From Solwaraspora sp. WMMD792 (GTDB taxonomy: Bacteria > Actinomycetota > Actinomycetes > Mycobacteriales > Micromonosporaceae), in assembly GCF_029626105.1 (NCBI RefSeq), contig NZ_JARUBH010000009.1, positions 2,604,001-2,668,000 of the forward strand: a DNA stretch of 64,000 nt, in the 5' to 3' direction. The translations under genes were made by a program, and so were the position numbers. Under the pieces are notes generated by a model, which saw only the letters and a list, made by a program, of their open reading frames with translations, searched no databases and had not been told where the DNA came from. Each line of letters opens with the position of its first letter. The stretch's first letter is position 1. Shown piece by piece: positions 25,890 to 36,001 of this stretch.

Positions 25890-27008
25890 TCAGCGTCCGG
25901 GTGCGAGGGCTGACCGCCACTCCTCGGCCGGGGTGATCGGGACGGGTGTAGGGCGTTCGACCGCCGTCGTCAGCTCGACCCGTCGGCCCTCAGCGGCTGA
26001 TCGGAGCAGGGCCGTCATGATCTCGAGTACATGCAGCGCCACCTCACCGCTGGCCCGTGGTGGACACATCACGTCGGATCGGACCAGGTCGATCAGGCCG
26101 ATCCCTCGGGCGGCGGCGACGTAGCCGGCCCGCGGTTCGAGGGTCCGCCACCCGGGGCCGTCGAGCGCCAGGTGGCGGACCTCGCCGTCGAAGGTGTTCG
26201 GATCGGGTACGGCGAGGGTGCCGTTCTCCCCGTGCACCTCGATTGGCGCGGCCGTGGTCGCGACACCGTCGAAACTGGTCGTGAGGGTGGTCAGGGCACC
26301 GCCCGCGTGTTCCAGCGCACCGGTCACGTGGGTCGGCACCTCGACCGGGATCCGCTGACCCAGGCGGGGGCCCGAGCCGATGACCCGGACGTCGCGCAGC
26401 CGGCTGGCCGCCCCGATCACGGCACGGACCGGCCCGAGCAGGTGGACCAGCGCCGAGATGTAGTACGGCCCCATGTCCAGCAGTGGGCCGCCTCCCGGGG
26501 CGTAGTAGAAGTCGGGGTCAGGGTGCCAGCGCTCGTGCCCGGGGGTGACCATGACGGCGGACGCGGCGAGCGGACGCCCGATCAGGCCACTGTCGATCGC
26601 CGCGCGGGCGGTCTGCGTACCGGTGCCCAGGACGGTGTCCGGCGCGCAACCGACGCGGACGCCGGCCGACGCCGCCCGGTCGATGATCGACCGGCCCTGC
26701 GGGAACGTGACGGTGAGCGGCTTCTCGACGTAGACGTTCCGGCCGGCGTCGATCGCCGCGCCGGAGATCTCGGCGTGCGCCGCCGGGATCGTGAGGTTGA
26801 GTACCGTCGCCACGTCGGGGTGATGGAGCAGTCGCTCGACGCTCACCGCCTCGGCACCGGGAATCGCGGCGGCGGCAGCGACGGCTCGGGCCGCGTCCAG
26901 GTCGGCCAGTGCGACGACCCGCACCGTGGGGTGGTTGGCGAGCGTGTTCAGGTAGGCGCGGGAGATGACTCCGAGACCTACGACGCCGATGCCGTGCGGG
27001 TCGCCCAC
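25890..27008 (-). CDS. Gfo/Idh/MocA family oxidoreductase
   Basis: A 372-residue NAD(P)-dependent sugar or inositol dehydrogenase-type protein. The Rossmann motif G-V-V-G-L-G-V-I-S lies near the N-terminus, E-K-P-L-T-V carries the catalytic Lys near residue 93, and the C-terminal domain has D-M-G-P-Y-Y-I-S-A-L-V-H-L-L. The GTG at 27008 follows GAGAGGGGATG and leaves a 31-bp overlap with the ThuA-like gene; 27041 is an alternative with more overlap. The overlap shows that both genes are translated together, and Gfo/Idh/MocA plus ThuA is a recurring pair in sugar metabolism. Substrate unknown. Confidence 0.92.
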   Translation of the reverse strand: MGDPHGIGVVGLGVISRAYLNTLANHPTVRVVALADLDAARAVAAAAAIPGAEAVSVERLLHHPDVATVLNLTIPAAHAEISGAAIDAGRNVYVEKPLTVTFPQGRSIIDRAASAGVRVGCAPDTVLGTGTQTARAAIDSGLIGRPLAASAVMVTPGHERWHPDPDFYYAPGGGPLLDMGPYYISALVHLLGPVRAVIGAASRLRDVRVIGSGPRLGQRIPVEVPTHVTGALEHAGGALTTLTTSFDGVATTAAPIEVHGENGTLAVPDPNTFDGEVRHLALDGPGWRTLEPRAGYVAAARGIGLIDLVRSDVMCPPRASGEVALHVLEIMTALLRSAAEGRRVELTTAVERPTPVPITPAEEWRSALAPGR

Positions 27009-27688
27009 ACCATCCCCCTCTCGATGACGGTACGGACGCACTGATGCTCCAGCACATCGAGGCTATGTCCGGGAGTCGTCACGACGATCCGCCCGGCGCC
27101 CCAGGTTCGGGTCCAGATCGCCGGCGAGGTGACCGGCCGGTGCCACGGGTGCCACACCTGCGTAGGGTGGGTAGTGGTGGCCAGCACATCGATCAGGTCG
27201 TCGTGCAGCACCCAGTACTGCTCGGTGACCAGGTCGAAGTCCTCGATCCCCGCGGTGATCGGATGTTCCCGACCGAGGTCGGTGATGGTGACCGAGTGGG
27301 GCAGGAAGTTGTCCTTCTCCGCGCCGCTACGTTCGCACGGTTGGATGCCCGGATGGGTGGCGAACTGGCCGCCCACCAGGTGCAGGTAGTCCGAGCAGGC
27401 GCGGAACGAGTCGACGATGCCGCCGTGCCAGCCGGTGAACCCTGTCCCGGCCGCGATCGCCGCGGCCAGACCCGCCACCTGTTCCCCTGTGATCTGCGAC
27501 ATCGTCACGCACTGCACGATGAGGTCGGTACCGGCCAGTTCGGCGGCGTCGGCGTAGATCTCCGTCGACCCTTCCACCCGCACCACGTATCCGCTGCGTT
27601 CGAGGAACGGGATGAACAACTCCGTCGCCTCGACCGGCCGGTGCCCCTCCCAGCCGCCTCGGACCACAAGGGCTCTCCGCTGCACCAC
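26978..27688 (-). CDS. ThuA-like protein (trehalose-utilisation family)
   Basis: About 236 residues of the ThuA family, a class I glutamine-amidotransferase-like flavodoxin fold linked to disaccharide catabolism. Visible family motifs: R-A-L-V-V-R-G-G-W-E-G-H at the N-terminus, G-T-G-F-T-G-W-H-G-G in the centre and H-P-I-T-A-G-I near residue 160, then H-P-W-H-R-P. The GTG at 27688 (or 27685) follows a GGGAGGGAG site; a start at 27820 would add unrelated residues. It precedes and overlaps the Gfo/Idh/MocA gene. It lies 160 bp after the NRPS operon on the same strand, so readthrough from that operon is possible. Confidence 0.85.
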   Translation of the reverse strand: MVQRRALVVRGGWEGHRPVEATELFIPFLERSGYVVRVEGSTEIYADAAELAGTDLIVQCVTMSQITGEQVAGLAAAIAAGTGFTGWHGGIVDSFRACSDYLHLVGGQFATHPGIQPCERSGAEKDNFLPHSVTITDLGREHPITAGIEDFDLVTEQYWVLHDDLIDVLATTTHPTQVWHPWHRPVTSPAIWTRTWGAGRIVVTTPGHSLDVLEHQCVRTVIERGMVWATRTASAS

Positions 27689-27848
27689 ACCCGCTCCCTC
27701 CCCGGTCAGCCGCCCCAAGCGCCACTGCTGCTGCCCAGCCGACGCCCACAGCTTCCGACCATCGACAACCGTACCCGAGCTACCATCTCTCGGCACTCGC
27801 CCGACGGGGCCCTGCCGCACCTTCGAGGCGGGCCGGAGCCAGGCCCTT

Positions 27849-28982
27849 CTACCGGGAGTCGAGGGCGAGAACCGCCTGGGCCGTGGCCCGGGCGGATCGT
27901 CGGTCGAGAATCGAGAAGTGGTCGCCGTCCAGCGATCGCCGCCGGAATGTGCCAGAAGTGTGGATGGACCAGCGCGGGTCGAAGTTGCGTGACCGGGTCG
28001 CCGTCAGGAGGTCGACCGGGGCGGCCGTCGTCCCGGTGGGTCGATAGGCCCGCCCCGCCTGCAGGACCGAGCGAAACCGGTTGAGGTAGCCGACGAACTC
28101 CGCCGGGTTCAGACTGGCCAGGTGCGGGATCACCCGGGCCATCAACGGGAAACGGCGGCTGAGTGCAGCCGCCAGCCGTTCCCTGGCCGGGGCGTCGAGG
28201 CGCGCCCGAACCGACCGCCACATGACCTCCACGGTCGCCCCGTCGGGGAAGAGCGGCCTGTCGTCGGCGAGCCAGCCGAACTCGTCGAGCAGCGCCCGCT
28301 CGGGCCCGGGAAGGAAGTCCTCGTGCCCGGCGCCATTGGCAGCAGGCAGGTACAGCTCGTACGGCGAATCCACCAGGACCACCCGCTCGACCGGACGTCC
28401 CCGCTGGTCGAGTAGTTTCGCCATCTCGAACGCGACGAGCCCGCCCAGGCTCCACCCGAGGATCACCAGCCGCCGGGACTCGTCGAACGTCGACTCGATC
28501 GCCGCAACATGGTCGCCCGCCAATCCGGCGATCGTGAGTGCCCGAGGGGCGTCGAACTGCTCGTGAGCCAACTTGACCCCGTACAGGTCCGCCTGGCCGG
28601 AGAGCTCCCCGGCCAGGCTCGTGTAGCCGTAGACATCGCCGCTGACATCGTGCACCGCGACCAGGAGAGCGTCCTGTCCGCTCCCGTCGCCGGCCCTGGA
28701 CAACGGCACGATCACGGTCTGTTCCTCGCGGACCTCAGCCGCCCCTCGCGCGATCCGGTTCCAGACCGCGTCGGACTGCCGGTCGATGGTCCGGCAGTCG
28801 ACCAGTTCGGCGATCTCGAACTCGGTCGCGAAGGCCTCGTTCAGCTCGGTCAGCAGGATGAGCGACTTGAGCGAGCTACCACCCGCCGCGAAGAAGTCGA
28901 CGTCCCCCTGCAGTTCGTCGCGCCCGAGCACCTGCAACCAGAGCTGTCTGATCGTGTCCCTCACATCGTCCTTGGTGTGCAT
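27849..28982 (-). CDS. Free-standing PCP-thioesterase didomain (terminal NRPS unit)
   Basis: A 377-residue protein with an N-terminal carrier domain (phosphopantetheine Ser37 in A-G-G-S-S-L) and a C-terminal type I thioesterase (G-W-S-L-G-G, Ser178; acid near V-D-S-P-Y; base in G-D-H-F-S-I-L). It has neither a condensation nor an adenylation domain. The NRPS gene 37 bp upstream ends in a C domain, so the two together form C-PCP-TE, a terminal module without its own A domain. In syringomycin SyrE the same arrangement is loaded in trans with 4-chlorothreonine by SyrC, and a SyrC-like gene is in this operon. I infer that this PCP receives chlorothreonine and the TE releases the peptide by hydrolysis or cyclisation. 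Confidence 0.93.
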   Translation of the reverse strand: MHTKDDVRDTIRQLWLQVLGRDELQGDVDFFAAGGSSLKSLILLTELNEAFATEFEIAELVDCRTIDRQSDAVWNRIARGAAEVREEQTVIVPLSRAGDGSGQDALLVAVHDVSGDVYGYTSLAGELSGQADLYGVKLAHEQFDAPRALTIAGLAGDHVAAIESTFDESRRLVILGWSLGGLVAFEMAKLLDQRGRPVERVVLVDSPYELYLPAANGAGHEDFLPGPERALLDEFGWLADDRPLFPDGATVEVMWRSVRARLDAPARERLAAALSRRFPLMARVIPHLASLNPAEFVGYLNRFRSVLQAGRAYRPTGTTAAPVDLLTATRSRNFDPRWSIHTSGTFRRRSLDGDHFSILDRRSARATAQAVLALDSR

Positions 28983-29020
28983 ATCTCGGTGCCCTTTTCG
29001 GTCGGTCGTGGAAGCGGCAC

Positions 29021-32000
29021 TCAGCAGGGTGGAAGCGTCGACAACGGTCTCGACGGGGTCGCCACCAGGTCGAAGACGGCCTGGACGACGTCACCCATCG
29101 CTTCCGCCGTCTCACGTTTGAACAGTGAGTTGTCGTAGTTGAGGCTCACGCGCAGGCCGTCCCGCGTCTCGTCGACAAGGAACGTCAGCGGGAACTTGCT
29201 GATCCGGGGGCGGTCGACGCGGTAGTGCTCGACGGCGAGTTGCTCCCCTGGGACCAGGTCCTCGACGGGCAGGTAAGGGTAGTACGCGAACATGACCTCG
29301 AACAGTGGGTTGTGTCCGCCGTCGTCCTGAATTCCGAGGTCGCGGACCAGGGTCTCGAACGGGTATTCCTGGTGGTCCAGCGCCGCGAACAGATCGATGC
29401 CATGTGCCGCCAGCAGCTCCGGAACCGGACTCGTACGGTCGACGTTCACTCGGACGGCCAGCGTGTTGACGAACATCCCGATGGTGGACCGGATTCGCGG
29501 ATCACGCCGGCACTCCACGGGGATGCCGATCGTGACGGTGTCTTGTCGGCAGATGTGCGCGAGGGCACCGGCAAACAGCGAGAACAGCGCCGAGAACCTG
29601 GTGGTCCCCGCTGCTCTGGCCAGCGAGTCCAGTTCCCGCCGCCGCTCGGCCCCGATCCACAGTTCGACGTAGTCGCCGCTGAACCGCTGCACTTTCCCCC
29701 TCGAGAAGTCGTACGGCAGGGCGGGTCTGGTCGGCTCGCCACCGAGCTTGTCGAGCCAGTAGGCCCGCTGCCGCGCCCGTTCTTCCGCGCTCTGCTGGTC
29801 AGCAAGCTGAGCGTAATCGGCGTAACGCAAACCGGGCGCTTCGTCCGGCGCGGCACCGAGGTACAGACGCATCAGTTCTCCCAGCAGCAAGGGGACGGAG
29901 GCGCCGTCGAAGACCACGTGATGGACGTCGATGACGACATGGTGCGCCACGTCTGAGAGGCTCGCGAGTTTGACGCGCATCAGCGGCGCTTTGGTCAGGT
30001 CGAACGGCTGCACGAAGCCGCGTAGTACATCGGCCTCCTCACCGGGCTGGATCTGCTGGCGGACGATCGGGACCGCGACGGCCGGTTCGACCAGGCCGAC
30101 CACTCTTCGATGACGGATGGCGAACCGGGTCCGGAACGCGTCGTGCCGCAGGACGAGTTCGTTGACGGCCTGTTGGAGGCGTGCCGCGTCGAGCGGGCCG
30201 CGTACCGCGAAGGAGAGCGGGATGTTGTAGGCCGTACTGCGGGGATCGAGCCGCTGCAGGTAGTAGATGCCGGACTGGGAGGTGGTGATGGGGTACTCGG
30301 TGGCGTGGGAGCCGTCCGGGAGGCGGTCCGGCTGAGTGCGCGATCCAACGCCCGGATCGTCCGCCGACAGGTGGCGGATCCGCACCGCCAGCCCTCGTAC
30401 GGTCGGGTGGTGGTAGAGGTCACTGATCCGCAGTCCGACACCGAACTCCTCGTTGAGCCTGGCGACGATGTTCATGGCTCGGAGGCTGTCGCCGCCCAGG
30501 TCGAAGTAGGAGTGGTCGACGCCCGCGTCGGTCGCGTCGACGACCGACCGCCAGACCGCCAGGACCCGCCGTTCGATCTCGTTCTCCGGCGCGGCGGCGA
30601 GGCTCCCGACCGTTCGGTCAGGGGCCTGACGCGCGAGCAGCGCCCGCCGGTCCACCTTGCCGTTCGGGGTCGTCGGGAGCTGCCCCAGGCGGACGATTGC
30701 AGCCGGGACCAGGTAGCCGGGCAGCGCGGCGGCGAGCTCGCGCCGGACCGTGTCCGGTTCCGGCGACGGTGCGTCCGCCGGCCCGTCGGCAACGTAGTAC
30801 GCCTCCAGCTCGGCGGTGCCCCCGACTTGCCTGATCAGCGCGGCAACGTGCCGCACGCCGGGAATCCGCTGCATCGCGACCTCGATCTCACCCAGCTCGA
30901 TACGTCGCCCGCGAACCTTCACCTGCGCGTCACGCCGACCCAGGTAGATCAGGTTGCCGTCCGGTGCCCACCTGGCGTGATCACCGGTCCGGTACAGCCG
31001 CTCGCCGGGAAAGTCGGGGTGCTCGGTGAACACTTCCGCGTTGAGGCGGGGACGGTTGAGGTAGCCCCGGCAGAGCCCTCGGCCCGACAGGTAGATCTCC
31101 CCGGTCACGTCGATCCCCACGGGCTGCTGGTTGGCGTCCATGACGTAGACCCGGGTGTTGTCGACCGGCCGGCCGATGGGAACGGCCGGCGTGCTGTCGT
31201 CGAACCGGTAGACCGTGCTGTAGGTCGTGTCCTCCGAGGGGCCGTACAGGTTCCTGACCTCGATCCTGCGGTGATCCAGCAGATCGCGAAGCGCGGGCGG
31301 GGCGGGCTCGCCCGCGACGTTGACCGCCGTGACGTTCGAGAAGTCGTGGCCTGAACGGCACAGTTCGACGACCACCGAGGGCACCGTGTTGACGAGGATG
31401 CGCCGGTGCGCCCCGAGCCACTCGCCGATGTGTGCCGGCGACTCGATGAGCCGGACGGTCTTCCCCGTCGACAGCGGGAAGAGGAGCTCGAAGATCGACA
31501 GGTCGAAACAGATCGAGGTGGCCGCGATGACCACCCCGACGTCGGTGTCCGCGAACTCGCGCCGGCTCCACTGCAGGAAGGCGGCGAGATTGTCGTGGGT
31601 GATCTGCACGCCCTTCGGGTCGCCGGTGGACCCGGACGTGTAGATGAGGTAGGCGACCGCGTCAGGGGGCGACGGCGCCGCCGGAACGGTTGGCCAGGAG
31701 CCCAGGCCCGCGCGGAACCGGCCCAGGAGCTGCGGATCGACGAGGAGCCTGCAGTCGCAGTCGTCGAGGATGAACTCGATTCGGCGGGCGGGATACGCGG
31801 GGTCGAGCGGCACGAAGGCGGCACCCGCTTTGAGGACGCCGATCAGGCACGCGACGAGCCAGTCGTCGCGCTCGAGGAGGATGCCGACGTAGTCACCCGG
31901 GCGCACACCCAGCTCCTGCACGAGGAATCCGGCGAACTGGTCAGATCGGGCATTCAACTCCGCATAGGACAGCTCCTCGTCGTCGACGAGGAGCGCTGTG

Positions 32001-35000
32001 GCGTCCGCCGAGTCCGCGCACCGGGCGGCGAGCATGGTCAGGAACGGCGTGTAGGCCGGATCGACCCTGCCCCGGCCGAAGTCCAGCACCGTGCCGCGCT
32101 CGGCCGGCGGGACACACGGCAACCGGCCCACCGGGCGAGCCGCGTCGTCGCTTGCCGCCGCGAGGAGGGTCTCGAGTGCGCCGACGAACCGGCGGATGGC
32201 ATCCTCGGCGTACAGGTCGGTGTTGTACTCGACCTCGAGGGCGAGTCCGGCCCCCCGCCCGCGTTCGACGAAGTTGAATGTCGCGTCGAACTTGCTGAAC
32301 CGCTGGGGAGCCGACCTTCTGGTGAGGCGGAAACCCGGGCCCTCGATGTGGTTCAGCGCCTGGTTCTCGGTCGCGTTCTGCAGGACGACCATCAGGTCGA
32401 ACACCGGGCTGCGACCCGGATCCCGGCGTAGCCCGAGATCGTCGACCACGGAGTCGAACGGATGGGCCCGGTGTTCCAACGCAGCGGTGACGCCCGCCTT
32501 GACCCTGGCCAGCAGCGCGTCGAACGTCTCGTCCGCCGACAGCGTCGTGCGCAGCGGGAGCGTGTTGACGTAGAACCCGATCTGCTGTTCGACGTCGACG
32601 TGGTCCCGGCCGGCGACCGGGGTCCCGAGCGTGATGTCCGGCTGACCGGTCTGTCGGAACAGCGTCGCCTTGACCCCGGCCACCAGCACCATGAACAGGG
32701 TGCATCCCAGCTTCGCTCCCAGCTCCTCGAGGCGAGAGACGAACGACGCGGAGAAGGTGTGCCCGACGACGGCGCCGCGGTGGGTCTTGACGCTCGGCCG
32801 CGCCCGGCAGCCCGGAAGGTTCACCGCAGGGACCGTCTCCAGGCCCGCCAGATGGTCGGACCAGAAGCGGCGGTGGACGTCGTGGTCCCCGGACTCCAGG
32901 CGGCTCCGCTGCCACGCCGCGTAGTCCTTGTACTGGATGTCGAGCCGGGCGACCGGCGGTCCGGCAAGGGCGGGGTCGTAGAACTTGAGCAGGTCGCTGA
33001 CGAACACGCCCAGCGACCAGGCGTCGCAGACGCTGTGGTGGATGGCGAAGGCGAAGGTGTGGCTCCCTCCCCCGGTCGCCGCGAGTGCGGCCCGCAGCAG
33101 CGGGCCCCGGCTGAGGTCGAAGGGCCGCCCCACGAACTCGGCCAGCGAGTCCGTCAGGTCCTGGACCGGCGGGATGTGCTCGAGGTTGAAGTCCACCGCC
33201 GACACGGGCAGGACCGCCTGCCGCACGTCACCGTCCGGGCCCGTCCGGAACACCGTACGCAGGCTCTCGTGCTTCTCGATGACCTGCCGGAGCGCGTTCT
33301 CCAGCCGCCCGGGCTCGACCTCGCCCTGGATGTCGTAGACCGAATGGAGGTTGTACGCCTGGGAGGCGGACTCGAACTGGGATGCGAGCCAGAGCCGCCG
33401 CTGCGCGTTGGACAACTCGTAGTCGGCGGCGGGCGCGAGTCGGGGGATCCCAGCGAATCGGCCCGGGTCGGCCGCGCTGATGACGCCGGCCAGATCGTCG
33501 AGCCGCGGGTGCTCGAACACGGTGTTGAGCGCGAGCTCGACGCCGAAGTCCTTCGAGACGTGCGACAGCAGGCGGATAGCGGTCAGGCTGTGCCCGCCCA
33601 GCGCGAAGAAATCGTCATGTCGTCCCACCCGCCCGACGTCCAGCAGACCCGCCCAGAGCCGGGCGAGCCGCTCCTGTGCCGCGGTAACCGGCGGAAGGAA
33701 AACCTCCCGCGCCACCTCGGCATCGGGTGTGGGCAACGCTCGCCTGTCGAGCTTCCCGCTCGGGGTCAGGGGAAAGGACGTTCGCTGGGTGAAGTAGGTC
33801 GGTACGGCGAAGGGGGGCAGACTCTGCGCGGCCTGCTCCTTCAGTGCCCGCGGGTCCAGCGGCGTGTCCGCGATGAAGTAGGCCACCAGAACGTTCTCGC
33901 CCCGGACCTTTCTGGCGCAGACGACCACGTCGTCGACCCCGTCCAGCCCGCGGATCGCCCGCTCCACCTCCCCGGGCTCGATCCGGAATCCGTTGATCTT
34001 CACTTGATCGTCGGCCCGACCGAGGTACTCGAGCCTTCCGTCGCCGTCCCAGCGGACCAGGTCCCCGGTCCGGTAGAGGACGCCGTCGAAACCGATCTCG
34101 TCCAGTTTGACGTGGACGAAGCGCCGTGCCTGCTCCTGCGGGTCGTTCAGGTAGCCCTTGGAGAGTCCGGCACCCCCGAGGTGGAGTTCACCGACCATGT
34201 GGGGGGCGCACAACCGACGCTGCTGGGTCAGGGCGAACAGCTGGATGCCGTCGATCGGGCGGCCGATAGGGACCGTCCGGCCCCCCGGCCGCAGCTCGTC
34301 GGCGACGAGCCGGTGGAACGTGACGACGTCGGTGAACTCGGTGGGTCCGTACGAGTTCATCACCGCGGCCCGGAAGTTGGGCGACTCCGACCAGGTGCTC
34401 AGCTTCGACGTGTCGATCGGTTCACCGCCGAGCACGACGTGGCGCAGCGACCGTAGCGCGTGGAACCGGTGCTCAGCACCGAACTCCAGCAGCGGATAGA
34501 AGGCGCTCGGCGCGCAGTTCACGACCTCGATCCCGTGCGCGTCGATGTACTCGGCCATGGCCGAGTAGTCGTCGAGCGCCGCACCCAGCAGGTGTAGCTG
34601 TCCTCCGCACAGCAGGGGCGCGAAGAGGTTCTTCTGGGCCAGGTCGAAGCTGACGGGGGCGATGAGCAGGAAGCTCGGCTGTCCCGGTCCGCACACCTGC
34701 CGGGTGTACCAGGCCAGCAGGTTACGGAAGGCCCCGTGCTCGACCGCGACCCCCTTCGGCGTTCCGGTCGACCCGGAGGTGAAGATCACGTACACGCTGT
34801 CGTCCGCGCGGATGGTCACCGGGGGGTCCGTCTTCGGGTGTTCGGCGATCCGGTCCGCGGCCGGCGTCAACGCCACCACGTTCGCGACGGGCGTGGCGAG
34901 ATCATCGGGCTCCCGCACGATCACGGCGGCGGCGCGGCTCTCCCTGACCAGCAGCGCTTTGCGGTCCGCCGGGTAACGCAGGTCGATCGGCACGTATGCC

Positions 35001-35992
35001 GCGCCGGTCTTGAGCACAGCCAGGACCGCCACGACCAGGTCCCGGCTGTCGCGCAGCGCGACCCCGACAAAGTCCCCGCGCCGGACGCCACCCACGTCCC
35101 GCAGGTAGTGCGCGAGCTGGTTGGCGTTCTCGTCGAGATCACGGTAGGTGAGTGCGCCGGCGCCGTCCACCACCGCTACGGCGGCAGGCGTGGCGGCCGC
35201 CTGACGTTTGAAGTCCACGAGCAGGCTCGCGGGCAGGTCTGGATCGGGTGCCGGGCCGTGTAGCGCCGCGGTGAGCTGTTCCAGCTCGGCGGGGGTGAGG
35301 ACGGGGATCCGCGACAGCGACAGGTCAAGGTGGTCACGCAGCTTGCGCACGAGTTCGACGTAGTGCCGGAGGAACTGGACGGCGAGTTGCTCGTCGCATC
35401 CGGGGCCGCAGGAGAGCCGGACCTCCCGGTCGTCCGCCGCGACCGGCACCGTCAGACAGATGGCCGTCCCACCGGCCAGCCACGGGTTCGCGACCGGATC
35501 CGCCCCGCACACCAGCCCGAAGCGGACGAGGTGGGAAGTCTGCTCCTGGGCGGTCATCCAGTCACGCAGTTCGTGCCAGCGGTAGTCGCGGTACGCGGCG
35601 CCGTCCTGCGTCTCGTTGCGGGTGGCGCCGATCGCGTCGCGCAACGTCCCGTCCTGGTCGAGCGGCGTGGTGTAGAACAGCAACGCCTCGGTGCCGCGTG
35701 GGTGCCCGCCCACCGCCACCACACCGGCTTCCTGTCCGAAGTAGAAGGAAAGCAGGATTCGGTACAGGGTGACGTAGATGACCAGCTCGGCCTCCGGGTC
35801 ACCCCGGCTGGCCTTCTTCAGGAATCGCAGATCCTCCTCGCAGACCGTGACCGACCAGTGTCTTCTGCTGTCAGCGGCGCCGGCCGGGTCCGAGGCTGTC
35901 AACGCCACGGGCAGGTCCGACCATTCGCAGCCGCTGACCTTGCGCACCCAGTAGTCAAGGGCGATTCTGGGGTCCAGGGTCTTCCCGGTCAT
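29021..35992 (-). CDS. NRPS, (half-C)-A-PCP-C-A-PCP-C
   Basis: A 2323-residue synthetase. Residues 1 to about 250 are only the C-terminal lobe of a condensation domain (it starts at D-Y-W-V-R-K-V-S-G; no HHxxxDG). Next come A (TSGSTGTPKG near 408), PCP (GGHS near 801), C with H-H-S-V-C-D-A near 988, A (TSGSTGDPKG near 1451), PCP (GGDS near 1835) and a final C with H-H-V-V-F-D-G near 2029. The first A pocket reads D-L-K-N-V-G-S-D-V, for which I recall no assignment. The second reads D-L-F-N-N-A-L-T-Y, a published alanine code. The ATG at 35992 follows AGGAGG. The first C is supplied by the preceding protein and the last C works with the separate PCP-TE. Confidence 0.96.
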   Translation of the reverse strand: MTGKTLDPRIALDYWVRKVSGCEWSDLPVALTASDPAGAADSRRHWSVTVCEEDLRFLKKASRGDPEAELVIYVTLYRILLSFYFGQEAGVVAVGGHPRGTEALLFYTTPLDQDGTLRDAIGATRNETQDGAAYRDYRWHELRDWMTAQEQTSHLVRFGLVCGADPVANPWLAGGTAICLTVPVAADDREVRLSCGPGCDEQLAVQFLRHYVELVRKLRDHLDLSLSRIPVLTPAELEQLTAALHGPAPDPDLPASLLVDFKRQAAATPAAVAVVDGAGALTYRDLDENANQLAHYLRDVGGVRRGDFVGVALRDSRDLVVAVLAVLKTGAAYVPIDLRYPADRKALLVRESRAAAVIVREPDDLATPVANVVALTPAADRIAEHPKTDPPVTIRADDSVYVIFTSGSTGTPKGVAVEHGAFRNLLAWYTRQVCGPGQPSFLLIAPVSFDLAQKNLFAPLLCGGQLHLLGAALDDYSAMAEYIDAHGIEVVNCAPSAFYPLLEFGAEHRFHALRSLRHVVLGGEPIDTSKLSTWSESPNFRAAVMNSYGPTEFTDVVTFHRLVADELRPGGRTVPIGRPIDGIQLFALTQQRRLCAPHMVGELHLGGAGLSKGYLNDPQEQARRFVHVKLDEIGFDGVLYRTGDLVRWDGDGRLEYLGRADDQVKINGFRIEPGEVERAIRGLDGVDDVVVCARKVRGENVLVAYFIADTPLDPRALKEQAAQSLPPFAVPTYFTQRTSFPLTPSGKLDRRALPTPDAEVAREVFLPPVTAAQERLARLWAGLLDVGRVGRHDDFFALGGHSLTAIRLLSHVSKDFGVELALNTVFEHPRLDDLAGVISAADPGRFAGIPRLAPAADYELSNAQRRLWLASQFESASQAYNLHSVYDIQGEVEPGRLENALRQVIEKHESLRTVFRTGPDGDVRQAVLPVSAVDFNLEHIPPVQDLTDSLAEFVGRPFDLSRGPLLRAALAATGGGSHTFAFAIHHSVCDAWSLGVFVSDLLKFYDPALAGPPVARLDIQYKDYAAWQRSRLESGDHDVHRRFWSDHLAGLETVPAVNLPGCRARPSVKTHRGAVVGHTFSASFVSRLEELGAKLGCTLFMVLVAGVKATLFRQTGQPDITLGTPVAGRDHVDVEQQIGFYVNTLPLRTTLSADETFDALLARVKAGVTAALEHRAHPFDSVVDDLGLRRDPGRSPVFDLMVVLQNATENQALNHIEGPGFRLTRRSAPQRFSKFDATFNFVERGRGAGLALEVEYNTDLYAEDAIRRFVGALETLLAAASDDAARPVGRLPCVPPAERGTVLDFGRGRVDPAYTPFLTMLAARCADSADATALLVDDEELSYAELNARSDQFAGFLVQELGVRPGDYVGILLERDDWLVACLIGVLKAGAAFVPLDPAYPARRIEFILDDCDCRLLVDPQLLGRFRAGLGSWPTVPAAPSPPDAVAYLIYTSGSTGDPKGVQITHDNLAAFLQWSRREFADTDVGVVIAATSICFDLSIFELLFPLSTGKTVRLIESPAHIGEWLGAHRRILVNTVPSVVVELCRSGHDFSNVTAVNVAGEPAPPALRDLLDHRRIEVRNLYGPSEDTTYSTVYRFDDSTPAVPIGRPVDNTRVYVMDANQQPVGIDVTGEIYLSGRGLCRGYLNRPRLNAEVFTEHPDFPGERLYRTGDHARWAPDGNLIYLGRRDAQVKVRGRRIELGEIEVAMQRIPGVRHVAALIRQVGGTAELEAYYVADGPADAPSPEPDTVRRELAAALPGYLVPAAIVRLGQLPTTPNGKVDRRALLARQAPDRTVGSLAAAPENEIERRVLAVWRSVVDATDAGVDHSYFDLGGDSLRAMNIVARLNEEFGVGLRISDLYHHPTVRGLAVRIRHLSADDPGVGSRTQPDRLPDGSHATEYPITTSQSGIYYLQRLDPRSTAYNIPLSFAVRGPLDAARLQQAVNELVLRHDAFRTRFAIRHRRVVGLVEPAVAVPIVRQQIQPGEEADVLRGFVQPFDLTKAPLMRVKLASLSDVAHHVVIDVHHVVFDGASVPLLLGELMRLYLGAAPDEAPGLRYADYAQLADQQSAEERARQRAYWLDKLGGEPTRPALPYDFSRGKVQRFSGDYVELWIGAERRRELDSLARAAGTTRFSALFSLFAGALAHICRQDTVTIGIPVECRRDPRIRSTIGMFVNTLAVRVNVDRTSPVPELLAAHGIDLFAALDHQEYPFETLVRDLGIQDDGGHNPLFEVMFAYYPYLPVEDLVPGEQLAVEHYRVDRPRISKFPLTFLVDETRDGLRVSLNYDNSLFKRETAEAMGDVVQAVFDLVATPSRPLSTLPPC

Positions 35993-36001
35993 CGTCGCCT
36001 C

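Noticed and set aside
32462-34456. 664-codon plus-strand frame opposite the second NRPS
   Set aside because: Low-complexity translation rich in Arg, Asp, Val and Gln; typical antisense frame of a high-GC gene.
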